Positions 24,441 to 36,635 of a stretch of DNA of 64,000 nt are shown here, one piece after another; positions within the stretch are counted from its first letter, which is position 1; every line of letters begins with the position of its first letter. Both the position numbers and the translations under genes were made by a program. Under the pieces are notes generated by a model. It saw only the letters and a list, made by a program, of their open reading frames with translations. It was not told where the DNA came from and ran no database searches. The DNA is from Dipteris shenzhenensis (Eukaryota; Polypodiophyta; Polypodiopsida; Gleicheniales): assembly GCA_047967505.1 (NCBI GenBank), contig CM106540.1. The stretch is one strand, 5' to 3'.

Positions 24441-24600
24441 GGTGCCCCCACCTTGTGTAGGGACTCAAAAGGTCCCCCCACTTTGTGTAGGGACTCAAAA
24501 GGTCTCACCACTTTGTGTAGAGACTCAAAATGTCTCCCGAGGGACTCATGAGGTTCCCCCACTCTGTGTAGGGACCCAAAAGGTCCCCCCAAAAAGTGGA
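24441..24600. repeat. Tandem repeat, about 34-37 bp unit
   Basis: Four to five imperfect units of the type 'ctttgtgtagggactcaaaa' followed by 'ggtcccccc' run in tandem. The units differ by substitutions and one is shortened. No function is apparent. Confidence 0.75.
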
Positions 24601-24832
24601 CTCTTGTCCAAAAGGTCTCATACAAAAGAGGTCCCAAGTTGGAGGTACCTATGGATTGTGTAGAGACCAAGATGTAAAAATATCTCTTAATGGAATGAAG
24701 CTCTAACTCTTTGGGGTTCAGCGTTCAGTTCACTTTAGTGTTCATGTGCTTGTTCTCCTTGGGTCCATGCTCCCTCAATGTGATAGCATGCTCTAACCTT
24801 GCAATTTCCCATCCTCCCCCATTCCTCTCCTC

Positions 24833-24900
24833 TTCCTCCCTCCTCCTCCTCCTCCTCCCTCTTCCTCCTCCTCCTCTCTCCTTCTCCTCCTTTCCATGCT
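24833..24900. repeat. (TCC)n-type microsatellite
   Basis: Pyrimidine-rich tract of TCC/TCT triplets within longer CT-rich sequence. Confidence 0.8.
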
Positions 24901-25089
24901 TTACCTACACCTCTCATTGGAATACAACCCAAGGACCTATGCTACAAAAGAGTAGCAACATGATTGTAGGTGACCAATGCCCTTGGAATCTGCACATGGG
25001 AGAAATAGTGGCAACATCATACTTTATTATATTCGATTGGCCAATTTATAATGTTACAACCATAGGGTAATAGCTAGATTCTGTAGATT

Positions 25090-25590
25090 CATGATCCACT
25101 AGGATCTAATACAAACAATCATGTCATGACAAAACCTATCAAGATGCTCAAAATAGGCCATCATGCCTTTACTAGTCAAAGGAGAAGTGAAGGCTTTTGG
25201 GAAGTTTGGACAACTCTACCTCTTTCAACATGCCACAAGCCATTGATCACAAAGATGAATTGCTCCCATATACTAATCTTAGCTGTAGGCTCTGCCCTAC
25301 TTGTCCTCCTCAAACTCTCTATTGTTGAAGTCTCCTTCAACAACCCAAGAGTCAACATTTGGGAGGCTCTTCATAAGTTGCCTCCAGAAAGTAGGACATT
25401 GTGTACAAGATGGAGCATACATGTTCAAGATCTTAAACTTGGAGCTACCCCCATCCACTTTGGGCACCCTATGATAACCTCACCCTACTCAAAAACATCT
25501 TGGGGCACTACTTGGGAACATAAATGTAGACTCTACCTTAGGGTGCCTCCCCGAGAGAAGGCGGCATCAGCGTCTGATATCTACTACTAA
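25090..25590 (-). pseudogene. LINE (L1-type) endonuclease relic
   Basis: Minus-strand broken frames spell the apurinic/apyrimidinic-like endonuclease of a plant L1-type LINE. About 25420 down to 25380 reads SSKFKILNMYAPSCTQCPTFW. Next comes RQLMKSLPNVDSWVVEGDFNN, whose family equivalent is 'xxWxVGGDFNN' with the catalytic Asp and Asn. EFEEDK, LCDQW and SKGMMAYFEHLDRF follow, the last corresponding to the 'DNRRxGxxxxxRLDRF' end of the domain. Several stops and frameshifts interrupt it. No RT domain could be followed on either side. The large plus-strand frame at 25126-25590 is its antisense shadow. Confidence 0.7.
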
Positions 25591-26378
25591 GAACATGCTC
25601 CTAAATCAAGAGAAAATCCACTGCTTGTCCTGCCACATCCCTTCGCAGCTTTTGACAAAAGTATCATCTACTGTGGTTGCTACCCCACACGGTCATGAAT
25701 GTTCCAACTCATGGGAGGTGGGGGGTGGAAAAAAAGGCCCTCCAATGGGTGGAAGCCTAAATGATGACCTTAGATTTTGTGACTTCATCGGGGGTTTAGA
25801 AGGGGAATAGTTTGTGTGTGTGCAATGGCATGCCAAGGCAATGATAGGCTTGATGCCTATCGTCAGAGCCCACTACAACATCAAGGCGACCTCTAACCTA
25901 AGCTGACTAACTCACTGCTATAGCATCCAATGTGTAACCTACTTGAGATGAACCTCTAGCCCCAAACGAAACAAAAATATTGTGACGAGCCCTCATCTCT
26001 CTATCAAGGAATCCAATCGAAAGATAGTCGTGTCATTGCAAGGAATCCACAGCTCTCCTTGTGAGGTCCCTCCATCATTGGCCCACTTCCCCTCTCTTGT
26101 AGAGGCAAAGTTGTACCCATGAAAAGGACAAGAGGAGGAACCAAATGCTCCTATGGTCCCCCCTTTTGGGGTTGTAGGGTCAAAACCGTCACTTCCACAA
26201 TTGTGGGATAATTAGTTGGGACATCGGCGTACCAAGCTTCATAACTCACATGAGAGGGGCTATCCTAGATGAGGCCTCGAGCCTGGAAGTTGAGAAAAAG
26301 GGCCACTTCCTCAAGCTGCTCTGTAAAGATGCATTTTGCCCTAGGAGATGGTCAGGCTAGAATACACATATTATTTGT

Positions 26379-26482
26379 AAGACAAATTCTGTTTGTAATA
26401 GGTCTTTCCACTACTACCAATCTTTCCACTAAGACAAATTGTGCTTGTGATAGGTCTTTCCATTACTACCAATCTTCTTCTA
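26379..26482. repeat. 52-bp tandem duplication
   Basis: Two adjacent copies of 'aagacaaattNtgNttgtNataggtctttcc...accaatctt' differ at a few positions. Confidence 0.75.
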
Positions 26483-27230
26483 GAAGAAAAAGGTCGGCAA
26501 GCTTATCAAATAGTCATTGTGGCTTCTGATAAGGTTCACCATTGCCTTGAGATATAAACATAACTAATTTTCTTTGAGGAGTGGAAAATTGTAAAGCATT
26601 GCACACATTTCTCCTAGTACAACATACTATCATTTTAGACTTGTCTCTCAAGGAAAAGTACAAAGAGAAAAGTACCAATGCTCATCATCTCATATGCATG
26701 TAGTTTCTTGGCATGTGGTTCAAACATGTCCATCCTACATATTATTTCAATATAAATTAATTTTACATTAAATAATGAAGTTAGGATTGTAAAAAGTACA
26801 AACCAATCACCAAAACATGGGCTTTAATACATGAGAGTGGTACTTTAATGCGCTAGTTATCAAAGTTAATTGAGCATTAAAATGGAAATTCCATATGAGA
26901 GCTATAGTATGAGCTTTAAATAAGAAATGAGAAAACATAGTATGAGTCTTAAATGTGACCACCATGGCATCAATATATGTATACAAAAGAACTTGCTTGG
27001 CCGTTTATGCTTTCTTTTTGTAAAGAATAATCGAAGCTTGTGATGTTTTTGAGGAAATTTTCATGCAAATTATTTCATATCACATGATGAAAACCCTCTC
27101 TTCTTTCCTTCTTTAAGCACTCTAGATGTGTCATGTGTATAAGCAAGAAATTTCTTGCATAAGGAAATTATCAGGTCGGCTCTTATTTTCCCTGTGACAC
27201 AAAAGAGAGAAAGTCAAACAAGGGTGTAGC

Positions 27231-27575
27231 TTGGAAATTAGATCTTTCCATCAATACGTAAAAAACAATGTAAACACTTGCTATCTTTTGGAAAGCAATA
27301 AAAAATGGCCTGACACATTCATATGAGCTAGGGATAAGATAGTTAGTGAGTATCTCGTCCCACGTTTGCTTGTTTATGTATGTCACCATTTTATTTTATT
27401 TCTAAATCCTCATGTAGAGAAATGAAATCTTTTCATCAACAAAGCAAAACCAATACAATACTTGCTATCTTTTGCAAATGCATTCGTATGAACTAGAGAT
27501 AGGATATCTCCTCCCATGATTGCTTGTTTAACTATGTCACCATATTTATCTTTTATAGACCCTCATGTAGGTCCT
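27231..27575. repeat. About 180-bp tandem duplication
   Basis: The order 'gatctttccatcaa', 'cttgctatcttttg', 'attcatatgagctagggata', 'ttgcttgtttatgtatgtca', 'cctcatgtag' at 27240-27415 recurs in the same order at 27428-27572, with substitutions and a shorter middle. Confidence 0.7.
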
Positions 27576-29137
27576 ATGCCAACATAATAAAAAGTCACTA
27601 GCATATCAACTCTATATTGTGTACAATGCACATCAACAAGAAGAAACGAAACATAGACATAATAGCAAGGATTTGCCATGTTTTGAATGGTTTTATGTAG
27701 AAACCATGTTTTGAAATTACCTTAGGGAGCAACAAGCTAAATATTGCTCAAAGGTGGCAAATCATAGATGAAAGTGCTTAAAGAATCTAAATGATCCAAA
27801 TTTGTCAGTCATAATAATGCATTATTCTAGCATGGGAAGGTCCCTGGTTAAGAATGTAACTTGTTCAGCGTAATAATATGACCAGAAAAATAAAAATTAC
27901 CTTGTCTAAGCAATCCAATTAGAGCCATCAATAATGCTACACATCATCTTGAAAAAATCACAAAAGAATAGAATTAAGATCCAATTAGTTGATCAATATA
28001 GTTTCCAACAAGTTAGGAGTCACGCAAAAAACCTGAAATAAACTTTAGCTCACGAAGTTTATTTACTTCAATGTATTATATCATGAATGCTCTTTCATAG
28101 GCACCTAAATCATGAGTGCTCTTTCATAAGCACCTGATGTGGGAGGTGGAAAAGAACTAAGCAGAAAATCACAATTTGATAGCTTGGTGCATGATGATAA
28201 TCATGACCTTGTAGTTCGTAAGGAAAAGCTTTGTGTACGATGTTTGCCATTTTATGATATTGGTTTGGGTGAGCACACACAACAAATTGAGATGGAGCAT
28301 TGTATGGCTAGACATTAATTTGATGATCCCATAGTGCCTAATCTAATGGTTTCCCACTTTGCTAGAGTTCCCTCACCCCTCTTAAGAAAGTCAAATGTGT
28401 TGGATGGCTACAATAAATAGGTGAGCACTCTAATGTTGGTATGGATTTGACCAATTCATGGCTGTGGTGGAAAATGGGCTTGTAGAGATTACCACATATA
28501 AACAATGCATGGATACACCTTTTCTTCATGCTGTCCGCTTTACTAAGAATTTCCACACGGCCTCAGTTACCCAACTCTACTATACAAGATTGGTATATAC
28601 ATTCTTATGCTCTAAGCTCTTATTATAGATATTATAAGTGTGTGAACAATGAAGGTAACCATCACAACATCATGTAAAGCTCTAGTGTGTGCCTATGCCC
28701 AATGATTATTACGACACTAGTGGATGAATGTCACTACAAAGGAAGCTACTACACTTGCTTACATCTATAGATGAGAATTGTCCTCCTTGAACTGACACGC
28801 TTTTCCAAGACAGCCTTCAAAGACTTTTATGGGTAGGGGATGCACCTAGCAGGGAAAAAGGAGGATTTTTGCATAGAAGTAGACTTAATGCACTGAAAGA
28901 GAAGCTTCGCTCACACCAAGAGGGAATGGTGGCGGAGAAGGAAGCCAAAATCCACACTAGTGGCAATAGCTCCAATCATTAGGAAGCCTCTTTACAACGC
29001 AATGGAAAGAAAGGTGATGAAGTAGGCATGCCAAGGACCCAAGATGATTATCAAAGCTGAGGTGGCAGGCTGTAGGAAAGATCATATGGCTAATAAGCGC
29101 CCACTACCCACATAATCTATTGCTTTTTGAGAGCGCC

Positions 29138-29346
29138 ATGACGGCTATAATAGAAGCATCTCTCCCTCGTCAGTCCTTCGGGGTTCTTGGGAGCTACGAA
29201 CTCAGCAGCCCGTTTTTGGCACGTTCAATTTATAGCCGTTCAGATCGTTTTTGCCTATCCAATGTTGCGAGTGGAGGAAGGTATACTGGATGCCGACTTA
29301 GGGTGCCAGTCTGGGGCAGCATTTCTTTCACGCATTTGCTCCCGCG
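29138..29346 (+). CDS. Candidate first exon with transit-peptide character
   Basis: An open frame starts MTAIIEASLPRQSFGVLGSY and continues through ELSSPFLARSIYSRSDRFCL to ...SISFTHLLP, ending at a consensus donor (CCGCG|gtgagc, GT at 29347-29348) in phase 2. The residues are rich in Ser, Arg and small hydrophobics with few acids, as in plastid transit peptides. The local GC content and CpG density are higher than in the flanks, as expected at a plant gene start. No acceptor in the next few hundred bases gives a plausible second exon. It lies upstream of, and on the same strand as, the methyltransferase exons starting at 36636, so it may be their first exon, but at least one linking exon would be needed. 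Alternative: the start of another, now truncated gene, or chance. Confidence 0.4.
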
Positions 29347-29349
29347 GTG

Positions 29350-30140
29350 AGCTTTCTTCTGAGCTCCTGTGTCCTTACCTTTCAGCTTCGACTATCCTCT
29401 AGATCGCATTGCCGGTCATCTTCTGAGGTTCGTTTCGACTCTCTATATTACTGCAGAAATGAAGCAGGTTTGGTACTTGCGTCGGCTGTTCCAGCTGAAC
29501 TTCCCTCGATAACGAGTGCAGCTCTTCTTGGTGTTTTTAGTATATTCGCCCTTCGGGCTTTTATATACTTCAGGCTACAGGTCTGTTTTGTTTTTCCGCA
29601 TCGCCAATGGGCTTTTTTGGAGCAGTTCGCTATATTCATCCAGAAGCCAAGTTAATACAAAATTTAAATGTGTAATTGGGGGCAAAAAAAGGTAACTGGG
29701 CTTCCGCTTCGATTTTCCTCATGGTATGCATGGACTTATTGGTGTGCGCTTATTTCGGACTACCGATAAGGCCGTGGAAGTGACAGGGTTTGGACAACAG
29801 TAGGTGAATCAAATAAGAGAAGTTTTGAAAGGAATCCAAAAGCCACATAATACTTTCTAAGAAGGTCCAATCCTTTTATTCAGATGCCTTCTCGAAATCC
29901 AAAAGGAGGTTTACGAGAGCTGAGACTCTTGTTATGCTGAGTCCGTGGCCTCCGAGAAGGTGGATAGGCTATCTCGAGCAATTATACATTGGAAGGTTCT
30001 TCAGGGTCTCAAGCATCTCATCATCCGTGAAAGGGGCCTTGTAGCGAGAGATAGCCTAACTTACTCTAACTCCTGCTCACTACGTGAGCATGTTGCACTC
30101 AATACACAAGTGATGCTGTGGATGTGTGTGAGAGAATAAG
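29350..30140. other. Unassigned sequence after candidate exon
   Basis: Up to about 29640 the base composition stays balanced with long open frames on the plus strand, but none is recognisable. From 29650 to 30140 no signal was seen. Confidence 0.4.
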
Positions 30141-30179
30141 GGGGAGAGAATATAGCGTGCCTCCGAAGAGGGAATATAT

Positions 30180-31060
30180 GACTAAATGAATGAGACCAAA
30201 GGGCTGATACAGCTGTATGAAGGGATGAAACCCTCACTACCAAACTGTAATGGAAATGGAAGTATGGAGAGCAAGTGAATCCTCACTAAGATGATCCGTG
30301 TAGGTCCAGGTTGCTGCTGGGAGTCTTGGTTGCTGCTCTGAGCACTGAAGGCCCAAGTAGTGGATGAGAAATGAGGGACCAAGGGGCTGCCTTTCATAGG
30401 CCCCCTTGGGCCTGGAAAATGGCCGACTATTGCTGTAGGCTGCACCGTCTGGAGACTAGCCGACCAACCTGCTTCTCTACCCCGACCTGCCACGTGGCTT
30501 CTAACGTTGCGCCACGACCAGTCGACATCATCCGTGCCTGTGCTGACGTCATCATGCCGATGTGGTTGTTGCTGCTTGCATGGCAGCTTGATGACGGGGC
30601 CGCGCCTGTTGACGTGGCTGCTTGTGTGGCATTCCATGTATCCTGCTGTCCTGCGTGGACTGCTGATGTGGCTGCTTGTTGACTTGGCAGTCCACGTGGC
30701 AGTCCAGCATGCCATGGGCTGAAGATGCTTGGCTTGCATGGCTGCCTGATGACGTGGTTGCGCCTGCTGCTGACGTGGTTGCCTGCATGGCAGTCCACGC
30801 GTCCTGTGTAGACTGTTGACTTGGTTGCTTGCGGACTTGGCAGTCAACATGGCAGTCCAGCATGCCACGGGCTGTGGATGCGGGTGACATCCCCTTCTGC
30901 TGAAACTCGAACTAGTACATGAAAGGGGCCTCCCATCATGCTGAAGGAGGTTCTTTAGGAACTGAATTCCCGGGTCTGGTGCTATCTTCTGGTAAGGATA
31001 TTGGCTGTGGGTTAGTGCACTAGGATGATGCTCCATTTGGTTTTCCTCAATGTATAGGTG
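30180..31060 (-). repeat. GC-rich LTR-like region with internal repeats
   Basis: A 284-codon minus-strand frame (30182-31036) runs through it, but the protein is low-complexity (Gln, His, Ser, Trp phrases repeated), as expected from internally repetitive DNA. At 30590-30890 phrases such as 'ggcagtccacgtggcagtcc', 'catgccatgggctg' and 'gatgcttggcttgcatgg' recur two or three times. On the minus strand 'ggcctatgaaagg' (30387-30399) resembles the TATA-like phrases of the LTR-like regions at 32330 and 40655. Its place 3' of a minus-strand gypsy gag-protease fits a 3' LTR. Exact ends were not found. Confidence 0.5.
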
Positions 31061-31327
31061 AAAGGGACCGAGGAGGATTTGTTTTAAGAGAGATATCCTG
31101 GTCCTGCTGTAGTACTGTGTTCTACTGAGTCTTGACTCGAGCCCTCTGAATCACTAAAATCAAAGGTCGAGGTGGAACACCTCTAAGCCAAGAAATGAAA
31201 CACCTCTAAGCCAAGCAATGAACATGGACCCATGGCCTAGGATCTTGACATCCAAGCCTTGGTTCTGATAATCTGGTCGGACTTTGAGCTGGTGCCACCA
31301 TTGTGTCCCCAAGATGATGTCCGTTGC

Positions 31328-32353
31328 CTACGTATGTGCGACCCTGAGTTGCTGACAATTTACCAACTCTGAGATCATCAGAGTGGCTGAAGCTACCTGC
31401 ATGCCGCTCTCTATCTGTTGCCTTGGAAATGCACCATTCAAGGCCATCGGTTCCATTGGCATCAGAGTCAATTGAGCCTGCTTCGCTTCTTTGGTGGAAA
31501 TGATGTCCTCTACACTGTCTGAATCTGCTCGGATAAGGACCTTTTGCCCACCAATCTGTCCATAGAACTGAAACATATTGGGAAACTGACGAGGATCCCC
31601 CTTTTGCTGATTTTCAAGCTCCTTGATGACCACTGAGGTTGTCTGTTTACGAGTTGAAGCTGTAGGTGAACCACTTGACGCGGCTCCTACTGCTAGAAGC
31701 TTTTGGTAATGCGGGCAATCTTCCTTAATATGGCCGGCACATGACAATCGAAGCATCGGTTCTCTTTGGCATAGAGTGCTTGTGTCACTACATCCAAGTA
31801 CCCTCTATAGCCGTTGCTGTGCTTCGCCATCCAGCTCTTGTTCTGCTGCCCATTCCCACCATTACCTGGCGTGGAATCCTGGGACTTCTTACTTTTGACC
31901 TGCTTGGATCCTTGACCCTTGTGCATGAGCTCAAAGTTCCGAGCAAGCTTGTATGCACACTCATAATCCCGTTTGACATACCACTGGATGTGTGTACATA
32001 GCCCATGGAGAAATTTGCTTAGCTTCAAACTTTCCTCTAGCTGCAACTGTATAAACACCTGAGTGAATTTGTTGGCATAATGATTCGTCATCTCGGTGTC
32101 CCCTTGGCATAGCTCGTAGAACTGACTCTGGAGTGTGTCCAGGTATTGGGGTGGTAGGAACCAAGATCATAGATCTTTCACGAATTCGGTCCATCTGGTA
32201 AAGAGGTGTTTCCTCGTCTGCATCATACTGGTCCTTCTGCCACTTGAGCCACCAGTGGCTTCCGACTGCTCCTGTCTGCTCCTCTTTGCCGAGTTGCTGG
32301 ATACTTGAATGCCCCCCCAAGGGGGTCCTTTTATAGGCCTCTAGGGGCCCCAA
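31328..32353 (-). pseudogene. Ty3/gypsy gag and protease, minus strand
   Basis: Minus-strand frames give, in order, a gag core (LDTLQSQFYELCQGD, then NHYANKFTQVFIQLQ and LSKFLHGLCTHIQWYV), a basic linker (KGQGSKQVKSKKSQ), and a CCHC zinc knuckle split between two frames (RCFDC, then AGHIKEDCPHYQKL). Next is an aspartic-protease-like segment, QFYGQIGGQKVLIRADSDSV, where family members have LIDSGS. The change from DSG to DSD at the active site and a frameshift inside the knuckle mean it is inactive. In this family gag precedes protease, RT and integrase, but those are absent downstream, where the LTR-like region begins, so the element is internally deleted. Confidence 0.75.
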
Positions 32354-32880
32354 AATTCCTGACTGGCCAGCCCTATTTTGGCCGACTCAGTCTGGCTAAA
32401 ATCCACCCCCACAGCTCCCCAAATATGGGACTGTGGGCTGCCCTTTTTGGGCTGTGTGCTGGCCGACTCTGTTGGCCAGCCAACCAGCTTGTGGGCCCTA
32501 AATAAGGGCAGGGTGCTGCCCTTCTGCAGCCCCTCCCTTGCTGTAGTACCTGGCACACTGGTGCTTCTGTCAGGCCCTCCTGCAGGCCTTCAACCTGCCC
32601 ATAGACCTGCTCATCCCAGGCGCTTCTGGCCCGGAATACATCTATTACCTGCTGCTCCAGGTCTGCCCTCTTGCAGGCCCGTTTCATCCCTTGGATGCCC
32701 CGCCATCTGCACTGTCTGTGGCGCCATCTGTTGCAGTCTTCATTTCCTGTGAGGTGCTGCCCATGTAGCAGCCCCCCCTCTCTCTCTCTCTCTCTCTCTT
32801 TTCTGGGCATTTTCTGCCCTAGGTCTCCCCCCCCCATGCTCTCCTCATTTGGGGGCTTACAGATGGGGAGGTGACCTTTC
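32354..32880. other. Probable LTR remnant with (TC)n tract
   Basis: GC-rich, 'ggccgactc/ctggccagcc' phrases recall the LTR at 40660-40900. On the minus strand a TATA-like 'cctataaaagg' is the complement of about 32329-32339. A (TC)n run lies at 32779-32799. The likely role is the 5' LTR of the minus-strand gypsy element, without clear ends. Confidence 0.4.
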
Positions 32881-33039
32881 CAACATTGTAAGCTGGTTGC
32901 AACACCTTTGGACCCTGACTTCCATTTCTCCTCTGAGGATATGACTAATCCATTTGATGCCTCTCTGTATCGGCAGGCTGTTGATTGCCTGATTTATGTC
33001 AGACTCGGCCTGATCTGCAGTATGCAGTTTCACAGTTAA

Positions 33040-33440
33040 GTAGGTCCACGCACAAACCCAATACACAGCATTGGCAGGCAGCAGGGAAACGTGGTTTCCG
33101 ATACTTGAGAGGCAATGTGCATGTCGCACCATAAAAGTGATGTGCGATCCTTATGAATGACAGGATTGTCCCGCAATAGCCAAAACACTTTGGCTGTCAG
33201 TGTAGATGGTAGCAGAAGATGTCTGGTTGACATCAAGATCTGCAAGGAGCTTACAAAGAAAGATACACTCTATAGTATCTGTAAAGGCTGCCATGTACTT
33301 AGCCTCACAGCCAGAAGTAGCAACTGTAGGATGATTCTTGCTGAACTAAGGAACGCATGAAGCCCAAGCATGAAATAGTTGCCACTGTGAGACACCTCAT
33401 GTCATAACAACCAGCCAAATCACTGTCCAGAAAAGCATGC
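33040..33440 (-). pseudogene. Ty1/copia RNase H relic, minus strand
   Basis: Reading the minus strand from about 33430, DLAGCYDMRCLT stands where copia RNase H has 'DSDWAGDxDDRKST'. At about 33330-33160 comes a phrase equivalent to 'STEAEYMA...CIWLRKLLxDL' (here CEAKYMAAFTDTIECIF and LLADLDV), followed by the 'DNQSAIxIA' position. A second, better copy lies at 49807-50020 on the same strand. Several stops interrupt it. No other pol domain adjoins it. Confidence 0.65.
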
Positions 33441-33449
33441 ATCACTAAT

Positions 33450-36400
33450 GAAGATGTATTATCATAGAGAAGCTCCAAATGGATACTTCAGCCATTCTTG
33501 GAGGGGGTTTCCATGGTGTGAGCCTTGTAGGCTAGTTAGGAACAGTTAGTACAATTAGTACTGGTCCTAGTTAGTACACTTAGGACATTAAGTCCTAAGT
33601 TGGGCCATATAGGCTACACTTGGATTTTCATTGAGTGCCTATTTGCAAGTAGACTCCATTGCATTCCACATTTCATGCTCATTGCTTCCCACTCAACACC
33701 ACCCGCATTGGTACCTACACTTGTATGCATGCACTTGTGTCAGTGCCTACTTGTGCAAGGTCATGTGGACCACCTTCATCTCTCTCTTTGTATGATAATA
33801 TCAAATGCCTCATGTAAAATGGGGTGGCTCCAAAGAGGAAAGCAATTTCTCCCTTATGAGCAAGGAAGACATTGCTAGGGATCAGAAACATGAAAACAGT
33901 CTTACACTTTTCCCTCCATCCGTGTGGATGCACAGCAGTCGAAAGAGAGCCACAATACTCACACATACTCTTGTGAGAGACAGACCAGGATACCTCATGA
34001 CTTCCATAGTGTCCAGCCAAGCACCTCTTCAGCACTGTGATCTTGGTATTGTGGATATTTAAAGGGTAGAAGTATGTTGTAGTAGCAGGCTGCTCCAGAG
34101 AAGAGAGAGGAGGGCAAGTCTTAGAGAGGCCTGGAGATGAATGGGCAAAGGAGCCAACACTGCAAGGGAGCAGAAGTAGGCTGTAGTATCAAGAGTGAAA
34201 ATGTTTCCAAGGTTCAAGAGGGAAGAGCGCAAGAGAGGGCAGGGCTGGAGAGATGTAGTAGGTAGTATGGAGGGCTAAGAGGTAAAGTAGGGTTTGAGGG
34301 AACAGTATGAGAGGGAGAGCAATTGGGGAGCAAAGGCTGTAAGATGGCGGCAACAACGGGAAGAAATCAAAGCAGCAAATGGGAGGAGGTGGCAGCCCAT
34401 GCAAAACGACAAAAAACAATGCATTTTCAGGGCTGTTTGTCTGAAATGCTAAAATGTTTCAGGGCCTGAAACATTTCAGCGTTCAGTTGGCCTACAATGC
34501 GTTTCTATATGACTCTAAGCATGATGTGATTGCAAAGTATGTGACAGTAAGTCATCAAGGTTGGCTGGCCACCGATGCCACTATCTTGTTACAATGCTGC
34601 CTCTGACTTGATGCCACTATCTTGTTACAATGCTGCCTCTGACTTGGTGCCTCTGCCTCTGACTTGGACGTATCGTGACATGGAAACAGCAAGCCAAAAG
34701 GTTGGCTAGACGATTGTGAAGCCATGGCCTCACTAACATGGTAACTGGAAGGGTAAATAAGCCAACAATGTTCATGGGCAGGCTCATAGCCAAGCTCATA
34801 GAGAGCCACATACGATGAGGTTGACCACGGATAGATGGCTCCATCTTGTATTTATGAATTGGCATTGGAGAGAATGCATAATCAAACCCTTTAGGTTGTT
34901 AGTATCTGCAAAAGCCACCTTGTGGTACAAAGAATGCATCACAGCTTGCACGCTGATCCTCATGCTGGGGTGCAAGCTGCTTGCCTTTGTCCTCAAGTGT
35001 ATCGGTTGCGATCTACTAAATCCCTGCTTGAACTAGGACCATTTGCTGGCAAATTTGCTTGCCATGCTGTTGGACAATGCCTCCAAACAGTGAGCCTGTG
35101 CACGTGCCGATGCAAAGACACAGGACAGGATACACCCCCGAGCCACTTGAAGATGCTCCCACTATGGTAGGCACTTGCTTGTGCTAAGCAGCCTCCAATT
35201 GTGCATCACTACCTGACAAGGGCTCATCTAAAGTTTGAGGTGCGCATTTAGGTGGAATGGTACTTTCACAGTCCCCCAAAAGAAAAATGCTAATGTGTAG
35301 CTAGGTACCTACAAGACAAGTCCCCAACTGAAAACATGACTATCTCACAAATACAGTAATCTAGACTCCACTCCACCATCAAAATATGAGTTGCCTCCCT
35401 AGTCTCATAGACCGTATGCCTGTGGCTTGCCACCTTTCTGGACAGTCTGTGCCCTTGTTTCCTCGCGTCTTGTGTTTGCGTCATGCATTCTTTTGTGATC
35501 CAGCTGCATTCTTCGTTAATGAAAATCTCTTGCTTTTGACCTCAAGTATGTTGAACTTGATAACCATTGTTGGCTTATTTGAGGAACCCTTTATCTCCTG
35601 ATCTTGTAATTCGTAATCCCCAAAGTATGTGAGGCAAAAGAATTGGCTGTTTGGAATTGTGACACCTCCTTGCATTTGCATATCTTCCCTCTCTAGACAG
35701 TTCTACCCATGATTAAGGCTCCTTCTCTATCTAATATTTCAGCCCGTCTAGCTCTTTCGTTATTTCTTCTTGGTTCTGGTGAAACCTGATTTTAATTTCA
35801 ACATACATTCTGAAAAGACATGCTAAATTTGCATCTTGTATTGCTGGATTCCCATTGCACAGGTGTTGTATTTGGGCATCAAGTACATTGATTTCTTAAT
35901 TTTAATTGTCATTTTATTTACGGCATGATAATCTGTGCACAGTTGCATAGATCTCTGTTTCTTATTTTTTCAAAGAACTGGGGCAGCCTAGAGCAAACTA
36001 CGGGCCAAATCTGCCTTTCTAAGATAATTTGAATATTGCCGCCTGGTTAAAATCCATTTTAATGAAGGTGTCATCATTCTTTGATCTAAAGTTGAAGAGG
36101 ATGAGAGAGTCAATGAGTTTGTGCATCTCTTTGTCCGATGTGCAGAATGGGACGTTATGGCATTTGACCAACTTGAGGTCTTCTATTGATCTGAGAAGTT
36201 TTTGGCATAGTTTATGACTTAGCTGGCTCATTTTCAGTTGCCCTTAATTGCTCTCTAGTTTTCTCTTAAATTTCGAGGGTTAAAAAAGATTTTAAAAAGA
36301 CTGTAATGCGAGTTGAGAAACTTTCAAGCTGAATACAAGAACCAGCTTGGCATCAACCAAATTCCTTTTTACATCACTATAATGAAGATCCTCCTCCTCC

Positions 36401-36630
36401 TCCTCCTCTTCCTGTTCCACCTTGTATTGATAATTCTAAATGTTGTTGACCTTGTCTGGACTGTATTGTTTTCTTTTAGTTTCCACATTGTTTTTATAGT
36501 CGAGTGCTTCTTATACACTACATAAACACTTTTCTGAGTAAATAAAATTTCTTGTCCACCTTTTTCTTCATATTGTATTCATATGCTGTCCTGTTGTCTT
36601 CTTAATACTTATTGCTAATCTGTTCCAAAA
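33450..36630. other. Unassigned; probably intron if the 29.1 kb exon is linked
   Basis: No domain was recognised. A 38-bp tandem duplication ('gatgccactatcttgttac' core) lies at about 34574-34650. From 35700 to 36630 the sequence is AT-rich with T-runs, as in plant introns. Confidence 0.45.
34574..34650. repeat. 38-bp tandem duplication
   Basis: Two adjacent, nearly identical copies of 'gatgccactatcttgttac' plus 'aatgctgcctctgactt'. Confidence 0.8.
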
Positions 36631-36635
36631 TGCAG

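Larger units (their letters stand above)
25600..29100. other. Unassigned, with local tandem duplications
   Basis: No gene was recognised. Two-copy tandem duplications occur at 26379-26482 (52-bp period), about 27231-27575 (about 180-bp period) and about 28085-28135 (about 30-bp period). The stretch 26550-28300 is AT-rich. Confidence 0.5.

Noticed and set aside
25126-25590. 154-codon plus-strand frame as a gene
   Set aside because: Antisense of the LINE endonuclease relic, whose conserved residues read on the minus strand.
29383-29500. Open frame after 'cctttcag' as a second exon of the 29.1 kb candidate
   Set aside because: It would require an intron of only about 36 bases, below the plant minimum, and the product is not recognisable.
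30182-31036. 284-codon minus-strand open frame as a host gene
   Set aside because: The protein is repetitive and low-complexity because the DNA is internally repetitive; it lies in an LTR-like region beside a gypsy gag.
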